From positions 1 to 64,000 of the forward strand of contig NZ_PGGV01000017.1 of assembly GCF_002798405.1 (NCBI RefSeq): a DNA stretch of 64,000 nucleotides, written 5' to 3'. The notes beneath the pieces are model-generated. The model did no database searches. It saw nothing but the letters and a program-made list of their open reading frames with translations, and was not told the DNA's origin. Origin of the DNA: Glycomyces xiaoerkulensis (GTDB lineage: Bacteria; Actinomycetota; Actinomycetes; Mycobacteriales; Micromonosporaceae). Position numbers and translations under genes: made by a program. Below, in pieces: positions 8,817 through 18,095 of the stretch (positions are counted from its first letter, which is position 1; each line of letters starts with the position of its first letter).

Positions 8817-10286
8817 CTATACGGCGAGCGGTTGCTCTTCGGAGGTGATCGGTTCGGGCAGCGGCACTTCGCCGCCGAGGTAGCGGTGGGCGGCGGCGGC
8901 CGCCGCCCGGCCCTCGGCGATGGCCCACACGATCAGCGAGGCGCCGCGGTGGGCGTCGCCGGCGACGAACACGCCGGGCACGTCGGTCTGCCAGTCGGGC
9001 CCGCAGTCGATGACGTCGCGCCGGCTGCGCTCGATGCCGAGCTGGCGCAGCAGGAGCTGGTCCTCGGTGCCGGAGAAGCCGATCGCCAGCAGCACCAGGT
9101 CGGCAGGGACGAGCTGCTCGGTGCCGGGCACCGGGATGATGTCCCGGCGGCCCTGGGACTTGTCGACCTTGACCTCGCTGAGCCGCATCTGGCGGACATG
9201 GCCGTGCTCGTCCCCCACGAACTCGAGCGCGGCGCTGCCGTAGTTGCGGTCGCCGCCCTCCTCGTGCGCCGGGTAGTCGCGGACGATCATCGGCCAGGTC
9301 GGCCACGGGTCGCGGTTCTCGTCGCGCTCCAGCGGCGGCATCGGGTACAGGTCGAGCTGCCGGACCGAGGCCGCGCCCTGGCGGTGGGCCACGCCGAGGC
9401 AGTCGGCGCCGGTGTCGCCGCCGCCGATGATGATCACGTGCTTGTCGCGTGCGTCGATCGGGGCGAACGGGGCCTTGCCGGCCACGACCTGGTTGGCGCC
9501 CACCAGGTGCTCCATCGCCTGGTGGATACCGGCGAGCTCGCGGCCGGCCTGGTCGGTCTCGCGGCCCTCGAGCGCGCCGACGGCCAGCACGACCGCGTCG
9601 TGCCGCTCGTTCAGGTCCTCGGCCGACAGGTCGAGTCCGACGTTGACGCCGCAGGCGAACTCGACGCCCTCGGCCTCCATCTGGGCGACCCGGCGGTCGA
9701 TCTGGTGCTTCTCGAGCTTGAAGTCGGGGATGCCGTACCGCAGGAGCCCGCCGGGCGCGTCGTCGCGCTCGTAGACGGTGACCGAGTGGCCGGCGCGGGC
9801 CAACTGCTGGGCCGCGGCCAGGCCGGCCGGGCCGGAGCCGACCACGCCCACCGACTTTCCGGTGGAGCGCTCGGGCGGGCTGGGCTTGACGTTGTCGTCC
9901 TCGAAGGCCCGGTCGATGATCTCGACCTCGATGTTCTTGATCGTCACCGGATCGTCGCCGATGCCGAGCACGCACGCGGCCTCGCACGGGGCCGGGCACA
10001 GGCGGCCGGTGAACTCCGGGAAGTTGTTGGTGGCGTGGAGCTGCTCGATCGCCGCGCCCCAGCGGCCGACCCGGGACAGGTCGTTCCACTCCGGGATCCG
10101 GTTGCCCAGGGGGCAGCCGTTGTGGCAGAACGGGACGCCGCAGTCCATGCACCGCGAGGCCTGGGCGTGGATCACCGCGGGATCGTTGCGCTCGTACACC
10201 TCGCGGTTGTCGTGGATGCGCACCGGGACCGGGCGCTTCTTCTGCGTTTCGCGGTCGTGTCGGAGGAAACCGCTCGGGTCAGGCAT
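8817..10286 (-). CDS. gltD: Glutamate synthase (NADPH) small subunit
   Basis: 489 residues. The N-terminus carries a 4Fe-4S ferredoxin-like cysteine cluster (CMDCGVPFCHNGCPLG, with further CPAPCEAAC), then FAD- and NADPH-binding Rossmann motifs (GVVGSGPAGLAAAQQLA and IIGGGDTGADC). It passes electrons from NADPH to the large subunit for glutamate synthesis from glutamine and 2-oxoglutarate. Its ATG lies inside the end of gltB (8-base overlap), as expected for an obligate partner. Confidence 0.96.
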   Translation of the reverse strand: MPDPSGFLRHDRETQKKRPVPVRIHDNREVYERNDPAVIHAQASRCMDCGVPFCHNGCPLGNRIPEWNDLSRVGRWGAAIEQLHATNNFPEFTGRLCPAPCEAACVLGIGDDPVTIKNIEVEIIDRAFEDDNVKPSPPERSTGKSVGVVGSGPAGLAAAQQLARAGHSVTVYERDDAPGGLLRYGIPDFKLEKHQIDRRVAQMEAEGVEFACGVNVGLDLSAEDLNERHDAVVLAVGALEGRETDQAGRELAGIHQAMEHLVGANQVVAGKAPFAPIDARDKHVIIIGGGDTGADCLGVAHRQGAASVRQLDLYPMPPLERDENRDPWPTWPMIVRDYPAHEEGGDRNYGSAALEFVGDEHGHVRQMRLSEVKVDKSQGRRDIIPVPGTEQLVPADLVLLAIGFSGTEDQLLLRQLGIERSRRDVIDCGPDWQTDVPGVFVAGDAHRGASLIVWAIAEGRAAAAAAHRYLGGEVPLPEPITSEEQPLAV

Positions 10287-13200
10287 TCTCGGCCTCCTTC
10301 TCGCCCTCGGCGGGCTCGTTGGCCGTCAACCGGCTCTGTTCTTGGCGGGCGAGCACGGCCTTGTACTCGGCGGGGATGACCTTGGTGAAACCGGACGCGG
10401 CCCGGGGCCAGTTGGCGAGCAGTTCGGCGGCCACGGCCGAGCCGGTGGCGCGGCCGTGCCGCAGCAGCAGGCTGTGGACCAGGTCGATGTCGGCCGCGCC
10501 GAGCTCGTCGAGGTCGACCAGCGTGGTGTTGGTGCGGCCCTCGTCGAGCCGCCAGACGTAGGCGACGCCGCCGGACATGCCCGCGGCGAAGTTGCGCCCG
10601 GTGGGACCGAGGACCAGCGCGGTCCCGCCGGTCATGTACTCGCAGCCGTGGTCGCCGACGCCCTCGACGACGGCGATGGCGCCGGAGTTGCGGACGCCGA
10701 AGCGCTCGCCGACCTTGCCGCGGATGTAGACCTCGCCGCTGGTGGCCCCGTAAAGGATGGTGTTGCCGGCGATGACGTTGTCCTCGGCCTTGAACGGCGC
10801 CCCGGCGTCGGGCAGGACCACGATCCGGCCGCCCGACAGGCCCTTGGCGAGGTAGTCGTTGGCGTCGCCGACGAGCTTGAAGTTCGCGCCGCGGGTGAGG
10901 AACGCGCCGAACGACTGGCCGGCGGTGCCGCGGAAGGTCACGTCGATCGACCCGTCGGGCAGGCCCTCGCGGTGGGTGCGGCTGACCTCGGCCCCCAGCA
11001 GCGCCCCGACCGAGCGGTCGGTGTTGCGGATGTCGAGCTCGGCCGAGACGGTCCGGCCCTCGTCGACGGCGGGCCTGGCGATCTCCACCAGTTCGGCGCC
11101 GAGGGTCTGGTCGATGCCGTGGTCCTGGAGGCGGACGCGGGAGCGCGTGCCCTCGGGCGGGTCGGCGATCACGTTCGACAGGTCGATGCGGGCGGCCTTG
11201 CGGGACTCGGCCGGGGCCTGCCGCAGCCGCTCGACGCGGCCGACGGCCTCGTCGAGGCTGCGGTAGCCCAGCCGGGCCAGCAGCTCGCGGACCTCTTCGG
11301 CGATGTAGAGGAAGAAGTTGACCACGTGGTCGGCCTGGCCGTTGTAGCGGTCGCGCAGGACCGGGTCCTGGGTGGCCACGCCCACCGGGCAGGTGTCCAG
11401 GTGGCACACGCGCATCATCACGCAGCCGGCGACCACCAGCGGCGCGGTGGCGAAGCCGTAGCCTTCGGCGCCCAGGAGGGCGGCGACGACGACGTCGCGG
11501 CCGGTCTTCATCGCGCCGTCCACCTCGAGCTTGACGCGGTCGCGGAGGCCGTTGCCGATGAGGGTCTGCTGGGCCTCGGCCAGTCCGATCTCCCAGGGCG
11601 TGCCGGCGTGCTTGACCGAGTTGGCCGGGGCCGCGCCGGTGCCGCCGTCGTGGCCGGAGATGAGGATGTTGTCGGCCTTGGCCTTGGAGACGCCGGCGGC
11701 GACGGTGCCGACCCCGACCTCGCTGACCAGCTTCACGTGGACCTCGGCGTCGCCGCCGCCGGCGTGCTTGAGGTCGTGGATGAGCTGGGCCAGGTCTTCG
11801 ATCGAGTAGATGTCGTGGTGGGGCGGCGGGCTGATCAGGCCCACACCCGGGGTCGCGTTGCGGGTCTTGGCGATCCACGGGTGGACCTTCTTGCCCGGCA
11901 ACTGGCCGCCCTCGCCGGGCTTGGCGCCCTGGGCCATCTTGATCTGGATGGCGTCGGCGGTGGCCAGGTATTCGCTGGTGACGCCGAAGCGGCCGGAGGC
12001 GACCTGCTTGATGGCGCTGCGGCGCTCAGGGTCGTAGAGGCGGTCGACGTCCTCGCCGCCCTCGCCGGAGTTGGAGCGGCCGCCGAGGCGGTTCATCGCG
12101 ATCGCGAGGGTCTCGTGCGCCTCCTGGGAGAGCGCGCCGTAGCTCATCGCGCCGGTGTGGAACCGCTTGACGATGTTCTCGGCCGGCTCGACCTCCTCGA
12201 TCGGGACCGGCTCCCGCGAGCCGGTCTCGAACTCGAGCAGACCGCGCAGCAGGCCGGAGTCGGAGGCCAGGTCGTTGACCTTGTCGGTGTAGCGCTTGAA
12301 CACCTCGTACTGGCCGGCGCGGGCGGCGTGCTGGAGCAGGAACACCGTCTCGGGGTTGAACAGGTGGACCTCGCCTTCGCGGCGCCACTGGTAGTCGCCG
12401 CCGGGCGGCAGCGGCTGGTCGGGGTCGACCGTCTGCTCGTAGGCGCGTCGGTGGCGCTCGGCCACCTCCTTGCTGAGCGTCTGCAGGCCGATGCCGCCGA
12501 TGCGGGAGTCGGTGCCCTTGAAGTAGCGGCCGACGAAGCCCTCGTCGAGGCCCACGGCCTCGAAGACCTGCGCGCCGGTGTAGGAGGCGACCGTGGAGAT
12601 GCCCATCTTGGACATGACCTTGAGGATGCCCTTGCACATGCCGTCGATGTAGTTCTCGACCGCCTGGGCCGGCTCGAGGTCGACCACGCCGACGTCGCAC
12701 ATCTCCTCGACCGAGTCGAAGGCCAGGTAGGGGTTGATGGCGGCGGCGCCGTAGCCGAGCAGCACCGAGGCGTGGTGGACGGTGCGGCAGTCGCCGGTCT
12801 CGACGATGAGCGCGACCTTGGTGCGGGTCTGCTCGCGCACCAGGTGCTGGTGTACCGCGGCGGTCAGCAGCAGCGACGGGATCGGCGCGAGGTCGGCGGT
12901 GGTGTCGCGGTCGGACAGCACCAGGATGCGCACGCCGTCCTCGATGGCCTCGGAGACGTGGCGGCAGATCTCGACCAGGCGGTCCTTCAGGCCCTTGGAG
13001 CCGTGGCGGGCCTTGTACAGGCCGGAGACGCGCACGGCGCGGAATCCGGGCATGTCGCCGTCGTCGTCGATGTGCAGGATCTTGGCGAGCTCGTCGTTGC
13101 TCAGGATCGGGCGGGACAGCTCGATCTGGCGGCACGAGTGCGGGCCGGGCTCGAGGATGTTGCCCTCGGGGCCGATCATGTTACCCAGGGCCGTGACCAG

Positions 13201-14793
13201 GCGCTCCCGGATCCCGTCGAGCGGCGGGTTGGTGACCTGCGCGAACAACTGGGTGAAGTAGTCGTAGAGCAGCTTGGGGCGCTTGGACAGGCCGGCGACG
13301 GGCGTGTCCGATCCCATGGACACGACCGGTTCGGCGCCGGAGGAGGCCATGGGCGCCAGGATCATGCGCAGTTCCTCGTCGGTGTAGCCGAAGGTCATCT
13401 GGCGGCGGCGCACGATCTCGGAGTTGTAGACCACGTGCTCGCGGTCGGGCAGCTCCTCGAGGTGGATGAGTCCGGCGTGGAGCCAGTCGCCGTAGGCGTG
13501 CTCCTTGGCCAGGGCGTCCTTGACCTCCTCGTCGTCGACGATGCGGCCCTCGGCGGTGTCGACCAGGAACATGCGGCCGGGCTGGAGGCGGCCCTTCTCG
13601 GCGACCTCGCTGGGGTCGAAGTCGACCACGCCGGCCTCGGAGGCGAGGACGACGACGTCGTCGGTGGTGCGCCACCAGCGGGCCGGGCGCAGGCCGTTGC
13701 GGTCGAGGACGGCGCCGATCTGGTCGCCGTCGGTGAAACAGACCGCCGCCGGGCCGTCCCAGGGCTCCATGATGGCGGCGTGGTAGCGGTAGAAATCGCG
13801 CCGCTTGGGGTCCATGGTCGCGTTGTGCTCCCAGGCCTCCGGCATCATCATCAGCATCGCGTGCGGCAGGCTGCGCCCGCCGAGGTGGAGCAGCTCGACG
13901 ACCTCGTCGAAGTGCATCGAGTCTGAGGCGCCGGGCGTGTTGATCGGGAACAGGCGGCGCAGGCGGTCCGGCAGGTGCTCGCTGGCCAGCTCGGCCTGGC
14001 GGGCGGTCATCCAGTTCCGGTTGCCGCGGATGGTGTTGATCTCGCCGTTGTGCGCCACCATCCGGTACGGGTGGGCCAGCGGCCAGGCCGGGAAGGTGTT
14101 GGTGGAGAACCGCGAGTGGACCAGCGCCAGGACGCTGGCCATGCGCCCGTCGCGCAGGTCCGGGTAGAACTGCGGTACCTGCGCGGGGGTGAGCATGCCC
14201 TTGTAGACGATGGTGCGGGCCGAGAGGGTGACGATCGCGGTGTGGTCGAGCCGCCGCTCGCGCATCTCGCGCTCGGACTGCTTGCGGACGGCGTAGGTGA
14301 GCCGGTCGAGCTCGATGCCGGCGGCGGACTCGTCTTCGGCGGCCACGAAGACCTGGCTGACGCGCGGCATGGTGTCCAGGGCGGCCTCGCCGAGCCCGGT
14401 GGGGTCGACCGGCACGTCGCGCCAACCGAGGACGCGGCAGCCTTCGGCGATGGCGTACTTCTCGATGATGTCGCGGGCGAGCGCGGTGGTCTCCTCGTCT
14501 TCGGGCGTGAAGACCAGGCCGGCGGCGTAGCGGCCGGCCTCGGGCAGGCGGAAGTCCACTACCTCGCGCAGGAAGGCGTCGGGGATCTGCATGAGGATGC
14601 CGGCGCCGTCGCCGGAGTCGGGATCCGGGGCGGTGGCGCCGCGGTGCTCCATGCGCACCAGCGCGGACAGCCCGCGCTCGATGACGCTGTGGTCGACCCG
14701 ACCTTGGAGATCCGCGACGAAGGCGACGCCGCAGGCGTCGTGCTCCCATTCGGGGCGGTAAAGACCGGGACCGGTGCTCAAGGCAGAACTCAA
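10279..14793 (-). CDS. gltB: Glutamate synthase large subunit
   Basis: 1504 residues. A class II glutaminase domain with nucleophile Cys21 (EHDACGV, preceded by a 20-residue propeptide), a central domain, an FMN-binding TIM barrel with a 3Fe-4S cluster motif (C-x5-C-x4-C around MMRVCHLDTCPVGVA), and a C-terminal beta-helix domain. It makes two glutamates from glutamine and 2-oxoglutarate. The start is assigned to TTG at 14793 because GAAGGAGG lies 6 bases upstream and the protein then begins just before the catalytic Cys; an in-frame ATG at 14847 would add an Arg-rich stretch unlike the family. Confidence 0.95.
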   Translation of the reverse strand: MSSALSTGPGLYRPEWEHDACGVAFVADLQGRVDHSVIERGLSALVRMEHRGATAPDPDSGDGAGILMQIPDAFLREVVDFRLPEAGRYAAGLVFTPEDEETTALARDIIEKYAIAEGCRVLGWRDVPVDPTGLGEAALDTMPRVSQVFVAAEDESAAGIELDRLTYAVRKQSEREMRERRLDHTAIVTLSARTIVYKGMLTPAQVPQFYPDLRDGRMASVLALVHSRFSTNTFPAWPLAHPYRMVAHNGEINTIRGNRNWMTARQAELASEHLPDRLRRLFPINTPGASDSMHFDEVVELLHLGGRSLPHAMLMMMPEAWEHNATMDPKRRDFYRYHAAIMEPWDGPAAVCFTDGDQIGAVLDRNGLRPARWWRTTDDVVVLASEAGVVDFDPSEVAEKGRLQPGRMFLVDTAEGRIVDDEEVKDALAKEHAYGDWLHAGLIHLEELPDREHVVYNSEIVRRRQMTFGYTDEELRMILAPMASSGAEPVVSMGSDTPVAGLSKRPKLLYDYFTQLFAQVTNPPLDGIRERLVTALGNMIGPEGNILEPGPHSCRQIELSRPILSNDELAKILHIDDDGDMPGFRAVRVSGLYKARHGSKGLKDRLVEICRHVSEAIEDGVRILVLSDRDTTADLAPIPSLLLTAAVHQHLVREQTRTKVALIVETGDCRTVHHASVLLGYGAAAINPYLAFDSVEEMCDVGVVDLEPAQAVENYIDGMCKGILKVMSKMGISTVASYTGAQVFEAVGLDEGFVGRYFKGTDSRIGGIGLQTLSKEVAERHRRAYEQTVDPDQPLPPGGDYQWRREGEVHLFNPETVFLLQHAARAGQYEVFKRYTDKVNDLASDSGLLRGLLEFETGSREPVPIEEVEPAENIVKRFHTGAMSYGALSQEAHETLAIAMNRLGGRSNSGEGGEDVDRLYDPERRSAIKQVASGRFGVTSEYLATADAIQIKMAQGAKPGEGGQLPGKKVHPWIAKTRNATPGVGLISPPPHHDIYSIEDLAQLIHDLKHAGGGDAEVHVKLVSEVGVGTVAAGVSKAKADNILISGHDGGTGAAPANSVKHAGTPWEIGLAEAQQTLIGNGLRDRVKLEVDGAMKTGRDVVVAALLGAEGYGFATAPLVVAGCVMMRVCHLDTCPVGVATQDPVLRDRYNGQADHVVNFFLYIAEEVRELLARLGYRSLDEAVGRVERLRQAPAESRKAARIDLSNVIADPPEGTRSRVRLQDHGIDQTLGAELVEIARPAVDEGRTVSAELDIRNTDRSVGALLGAEVSRTHREGLPDGSIDVTFRGTAGQSFGAFLTRGANFKLVGDANDYLAKGLSGGRIVVLPDAGAPFKAEDNVIAGNTILYGATSGEVYIRGKVGERFGVRNSGAIAVVEGVGDHGCEYMTGGTALVLGPTGRNFAAGMSGGVAYVWRLDEGRTNTTLVDLDELGAADIDLVHSLLLRHGRATGSAVAAELLANWPRAASGFTKVIPAEYKAVLARQEQSRLTANEPAEGEKEAENA

Positions 14794-15177
14794 CCGTGGC
14801 CTCCTTCGTCGTCGAGGGCTCCAGCAGAGGTGGGGGCGCTGGAACACGGCGGTGTTTCATACGGGACGACGTCGGCCCGAAAGATGCAAAGTGTCTGACG
14901 AGTGTAATCCATGGCTCATCTGCCGGACACCCTCGTCCTACGATCCGAGCAGTCGGCGGCATTTCCCGGGCTCGGGCCCTGGTTGCGGGCACTCACCTCG
15001 TAACGGCGCTGTTACCGGTGATGTTCAGGGGAACGGCGTACGACCGCGTCGCGCCGGGTGGTTAGAGTGTTCGGATCGCACGGCCCCTGTTTTCCGGGAT
15101 CGAGACACCCCCCATGGCGAAGCGTGCGAGCCATAGGTCGTTCCCGCAAGAGTACGTGTTCAAGGAGCATTGCACCA
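14794..15177. other. 384-base divergent intergenic region (gltB / LppU-like gene)
   Basis: The largest gene-free stretch. It must hold the gltBD promoter (minus strand) and that of the plus-strand gene at 15178. The inverted repeat GTAAC-N6-GTTAC (15000-15015) has the spacing of actinobacterial GlnR half-sites but only one half fits the consensus well, so GlnR control of gltBD is a guess. TAGAGT (15063-15068) is a possible plus-strand -10. No convincing small gene is seen. Confidence 0.35.
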
Positions 15178-16122
15178 ATGAGCTTTCCCCCACCCGGCGC
15201 CCACCCCCCGCCGGCCGGCCAGGGCGGACACCAACCGGGATACCCGCAGCAGCCGGGATACGGGCCGCCTCCCCCGCAGCAGCCCGGTTACGGGCAACCG
15301 CCCCAGCAGCCCCAGCAACCGCCTCCGGGCTACGCGGCGCCGCAGCAGCCCGGTTACGGAGGCCCCGGGGCGCCCCCGCCGGCCCCGCCGTCCACCGGAG
15401 GCGGCGGCATGGCCGGCAAGATCCTCGGCGTCCTCGGTTCGGTGGTCGTGCTCGGGGCCGTCGCCGCCTTCGCCATCCTCAACAACGACGATGACGGCGG
15501 TGGCGCCGGTGACGATGGCGACGGCACCGAGAACACGCTTTCGAACGACGAGGTCGAGGCGGCCGAGCAGGCCGAGGTCGGCGACTGCATGTCGAAGGAG
15601 TACGGCAGCGCCGTCGGCGAGGACTTCATCGTCGACTGCTCCGACGCGACCGCGTTCTGGGAGATCACCACGGTCGACAACGACGCCGAGATCACGATCT
15701 CCGGCGCCGACGTGGCCGACTACCAGGACGCCTTCGACCAGTGCGGCGAGTCGGTCGGCGCCCGGATCCCCGGGCAGGGCTGGACCGACTACAACTTCGT
15801 CTACGACCAGGAGACGGGGATCACCGACCAGTTCTTCTGCATGGAGGCGGTGCAGGAGCCCGACGAGCTCGGGCAACTGCCGCAGACGCCCGGGGCCGGG
15901 GACTGCTTCAGCGACACCGCCGACGACTGGTACACCCTGGACTGCGCCGACGGTTCGGCGACCCACCGGGTCGCCGACGCCGTCCCGGTCGACCCACCGG
16001 CCGAGATGACGCAGGATGAGATCGATGCCCTGTCGGCGGAGTGCTCCGGCGGCGAATACTACTGGGGCGCCGCCGACTTCATGGGTCGCACCGGCGGCGT
16101 GATCTGCGCCGATCCACTCTGA
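15178..16122 (+). CDS. Pro-rich membrane-anchored protein with LppU-like extracellular domain
   Basis: 314 residues. The N-terminal 75 residues are cytoplasmic-type low complexity with repeats of QQPGYG. One transmembrane helix follows (about 80-101), then an acidic linker and an extracellular region with two similar Cys-containing units (GDCMSKEYGS...VDCSDATAFWEI and GDCFSDTADD...LDCADGSATHRV). These units resemble the LppU/SCO3897 group of actinobacterial surface proteins. Function unknown; the Pro/Gly/Tyr tail may bind other proteins. The start follows AAGGAG by 10 bases. The next gene has the same architecture. Confidence 0.8.
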   Translation: MSFPPPGAHPPPAGQGGHQPGYPQQPGYGPPPPQQPGYGQPPQQPQQPPPGYAAPQQPGYGGPGAPPPAPPSTGGGGMAGKILGVLGSVVVLGAVAAFAILNNDDDGGGAGDDGDGTENTLSNDEVEAAEQAEVGDCMSKEYGSAVGEDFIVDCSDATAFWEITTVDNDAEITISGADVADYQDAFDQCGESVGARIPGQGWTDYNFVYDQETGITDQFFCMEAVQEPDELGQLPQTPGAGDCFSDTADDWYTLDCADGSATHRVADAVPVDPPAEMTQDEIDALSAECSGGEYYWGAADFMGRTGGVICADPL

Positions 16123-16261
16123 CCGAGTCCGACCCCGGGGCCGCCGGGCAGCGCCGGCGGTCCCCGTTCTCGACCGAGGCGCGCAGTCGCACGCTCCTCA
16201 TATGATGGAAGGCGGGACCACAACCCGCGCCCCTGCCCGGCGACGCAACGGAGAACCGACC

Positions 16262-17047
16262 ATGAGCTACCCGCCCCCGAACCCCTACGATCCCAATCAG
16301 CAGCCGCCGCCCGGGTACGGACAGCCCTCGCCCCAGCAGCCGCAGCACTTCACCACCGACTCCGATCCGTACTCCCGTCCCGACCCGTACGGACAGCAGA
16401 ACCCCTACTCGAACCCGCCGATGAACGTGCAGCCCGGCAGCGTGCCGCCCGGAAGCGCCATGGGCCCGCCGCCGGGGCAATTCCCGCCCCCGGGCCAGGC
16501 GTTCCAGCCCGGCCAGCCCGCGCCTCCGCCCCCGGGCGGCCGCTCTACGAACACGCCGCTGCTGGTCACGCTCGTGGTGGTGGTCGCGGCGGTCGCGGCC
16601 GGGGCCATCATCGTCGGCCTCACCCTGACCGGCGACGACGACGGCGACGACGTGGCCACCGACGACGAGACCACGGTGGAGGAGACCTCCGCCGAGGAGG
16701 AGACCACCGAGCCCTCCCCCACCCCCGAGGAGGAGACCACCGAGGCCGTCGAGTCCGAGTTCCGCCTGCCCGAAGTGGACGAATGCATCGAGAACGTCGA
16801 TTCCGGGTTCTACGTCGTGCCCTGCGACCACGACGACGCCTACTGGAAGGTGCTCCACATCGAGCAGGACCCCGACGACCCGGACCCGGAGGACGAGTGG
16901 CACGCCACCGCGGCCCACGACGCCTGCCAGGGCTACGACAACACGAACTACTACTTCACCGACACCGCGGTGGCGGCCGACCGCGACTGGGACCCCGAGA
17001 TCGACTCGATCACCGCGATCTACTGCGTCCGCGAGGTCAACGGTTAG
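16262..17047 (+). CDS. Pro-rich membrane-anchored protein, second LppU-like copy
   Basis: 261 residues: a Pro/Gln/Tyr-rich N-terminus (1-97), one transmembrane helix (about 99-122), a Thr/Glu-rich linker, and one extracellular unit (VDECIENVDSGFYVVPCDHDDAYWKV...CQGYDNTNYYF...YCVREV) with four cysteines. It is shaped like the upstream protein but has a single unit, so the two are related by partial duplication or shared domains. GGAG lies 8 bases before the ATG. A TATGAT at 16201-16206 could be the -10. Function unknown. Confidence 0.8.
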   Translation: MSYPPPNPYDPNQQPPPGYGQPSPQQPQHFTTDSDPYSRPDPYGQQNPYSNPPMNVQPGSVPPGSAMGPPPGQFPPPGQAFQPGQPAPPPPGGRSTNTPLLVTLVVVVAAVAAGAIIVGLTLTGDDDGDDVATDDETTVEETSAEEETTEPSPTPEEETTEAVESEFRLPEVDECIENVDSGFYVVPCDHDDAYWKVLHIEQDPDDPDPEDEWHATAAHDACQGYDNTNYYFTDTAVAADRDWDPEIDSITAIYCVREVNG

Positions 17048-17059
17048 CGCCCGACGACC

Positions 17060-17065
17060 TAGGAT
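17060..17065 (+). promoter_or_regulatory. -10 hexamer of leaderless sigma-factor promoter
   Basis: TAGGAT ends 6 bases before the ATG of the first ECF sigma gene; no ribosome site precedes that ATG. Confidence 0.55.
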
Positions 17066-17071
17066 CGACCC

Positions 17072-18016
17072 ATGCCGCTGAGTCCGCACGAGGTCGACCG
17101 TTTCGAGGCCTCCAGGGCCCGCCTGGAGGCCATCGCCTACCGCCTGCTCGGATCGGCGAGCGAGGCCGAGGACGCCGTGCAGGAGACGTTCCTGCGCTGG
17201 CAGGCGGCCGATCGCGAGCGCATCGAGTCGCCGGAGGCGTGGCTGACCAAGGTCCTCACCAACCTGTGCCTCAATCAGCTCACCTCGGCGCGCGCCCGGC
17301 GCGAGACCTATGTGGGCCAGTGGCTGCCGGAGCCGGTCCTCGAGGGCGACCCGATGCTCGGCCCGGCCGAGACCGCCGAGCAGCGCGAATCGGTCTCCCT
17401 GGCCGTGCTGACGCTCATGGAGCGTCTGTCCCCGGTCGAACGCGGCGTCTACGTGCTGCGGGAGGCGTTCTCGTACCCGCACGCCGAGATCGCCCGGATC
17501 CTCGACATCACCGAGGCCAACTGCCAGCAGATCTACCACCGCGCCAAGGGACACGTCGCCTCCGGCCGCACCCGCGCCGCGGTCGACCGGGCCGCCGCGC
17601 ACCGGATCGTCACCGAGTTCCTGGCCGCCGCCGACAGCGGCGAGACCGAGCCGCTGGTGCGGATGCTGACCGCCGACGCGATCAGCGTCGGCGACGGCGG
17701 CGGGAGGATTCCGGCCCGGCCCAGGCCGATCGTGGGCGCGACGGCGGTCGCGAAGTTCCTGCGCGGCCTGTTCAAACCCGCCGACTCCAAGCGGGCGCTC
17801 CTGGGCGGCCCGATCGACATGTACGCCGGCATCGCCAACGGATCCCCGGCGCTCATCGGCGTCGTCGGCGGCCGCGTCGGCGCGGTCATGGAACTCGACG
17901 TCGCCGACGGCGCCGTCGCGGCCGTCCGCAGCGTCGTCAACCCCGACAAACTGGTCCGGGCCGACCGGATCTGGAACGGTGCCGAACCCGGAGAACCGCT
18001 GGTCCGGGACTGGTGA
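17072..18016 (+). CDS. ECF41-group (SigJ-like) RNA polymerase sigma factor, copy 1
   Basis: 314 residues. Sigma region 2 (about 11-76), region 4 (about 110-165, LSPVERGVYVLREAFSYPHAEIARIL), then a SnoaL-like C-terminal domain (175-314) that replaces an anti-sigma factor in this group. Both hallmark ECF41 motifs are intact: DGGG at 208-211 and NPDKL at 290-294. ECF41 factors typically control one neighbouring oxidoreductase, epimerase or carboxymuconolactone decarboxylase gene. Here the next gene is an FAD oxidoreductase and the gap holds a TGTCA-N18-CGTT promoter candidate. The C-terminal domain probably senses a small molecule or sets activity. Confidence 0.92.
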   Translation: MPLSPHEVDRFEASRARLEAIAYRLLGSASEAEDAVQETFLRWQAADRERIESPEAWLTKVLTNLCLNQLTSARARRETYVGQWLPEPVLEGDPMLGPAETAEQRESVSLAVLTLMERLSPVERGVYVLREAFSYPHAEIARILDITEANCQQIYHRAKGHVASGRTRAAVDRAAAHRIVTEFLAAADSGETEPLVRMLTADAISVGDGGGRIPARPRPIVGATAVAKFLRGLFKPADSKRALLGGPIDMYAGIANGSPALIGVVGGRVGAVMELDVADGAVAAVRSVVNPDKLVRADRIWNGAEPGEPLVRDW

Positions 18017-18035
18017 CCTCCGTCATGGCCGCTGC

Positions 18036-18062
18036 TGTCATGAAACCGGGCGCCGCCTCGTT
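18036..18062 (+). promoter_or_regulatory. Putative ECF41-dependent promoter before oxidoreductase 1
   Basis: TGTCA (18036-18040), 18 bases, CGTT (18059-18062). ECF41 targets as I recall them are TGTCACA and CGTC with equivalent spacing. The same arrangement recurs before the second oxidoreductase. Confidence 0.5.
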
Positions 18063-18095
18063 CAAGAGGCGAGCGAACCGGACAGGAGCAACACC

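Noticed and set aside
9778-13926. A 1382-codon open frame on the plus strand opposite gltB/gltD
   Set aside because: Antisense of highly conserved genes; Val/Gly/Asp-rich shadow composition, no ribosome site or motif.
15000-15015. GTAAC-N6-GTTAC as a GlnR box controlling gltBD
   Set aside because: Spacing fits but the second half does not match GNAAC and there is no second site pair; kept only as a remark in the intergenic entry.
15241-15360. Repeated CAGCAGCC(C/G)GG(A/T)TACGG units as a possible CRISPR or regulatory repeat
   Set aside because: They are in frame and encode the QQPGYG tail of the protein; no spacer structure.
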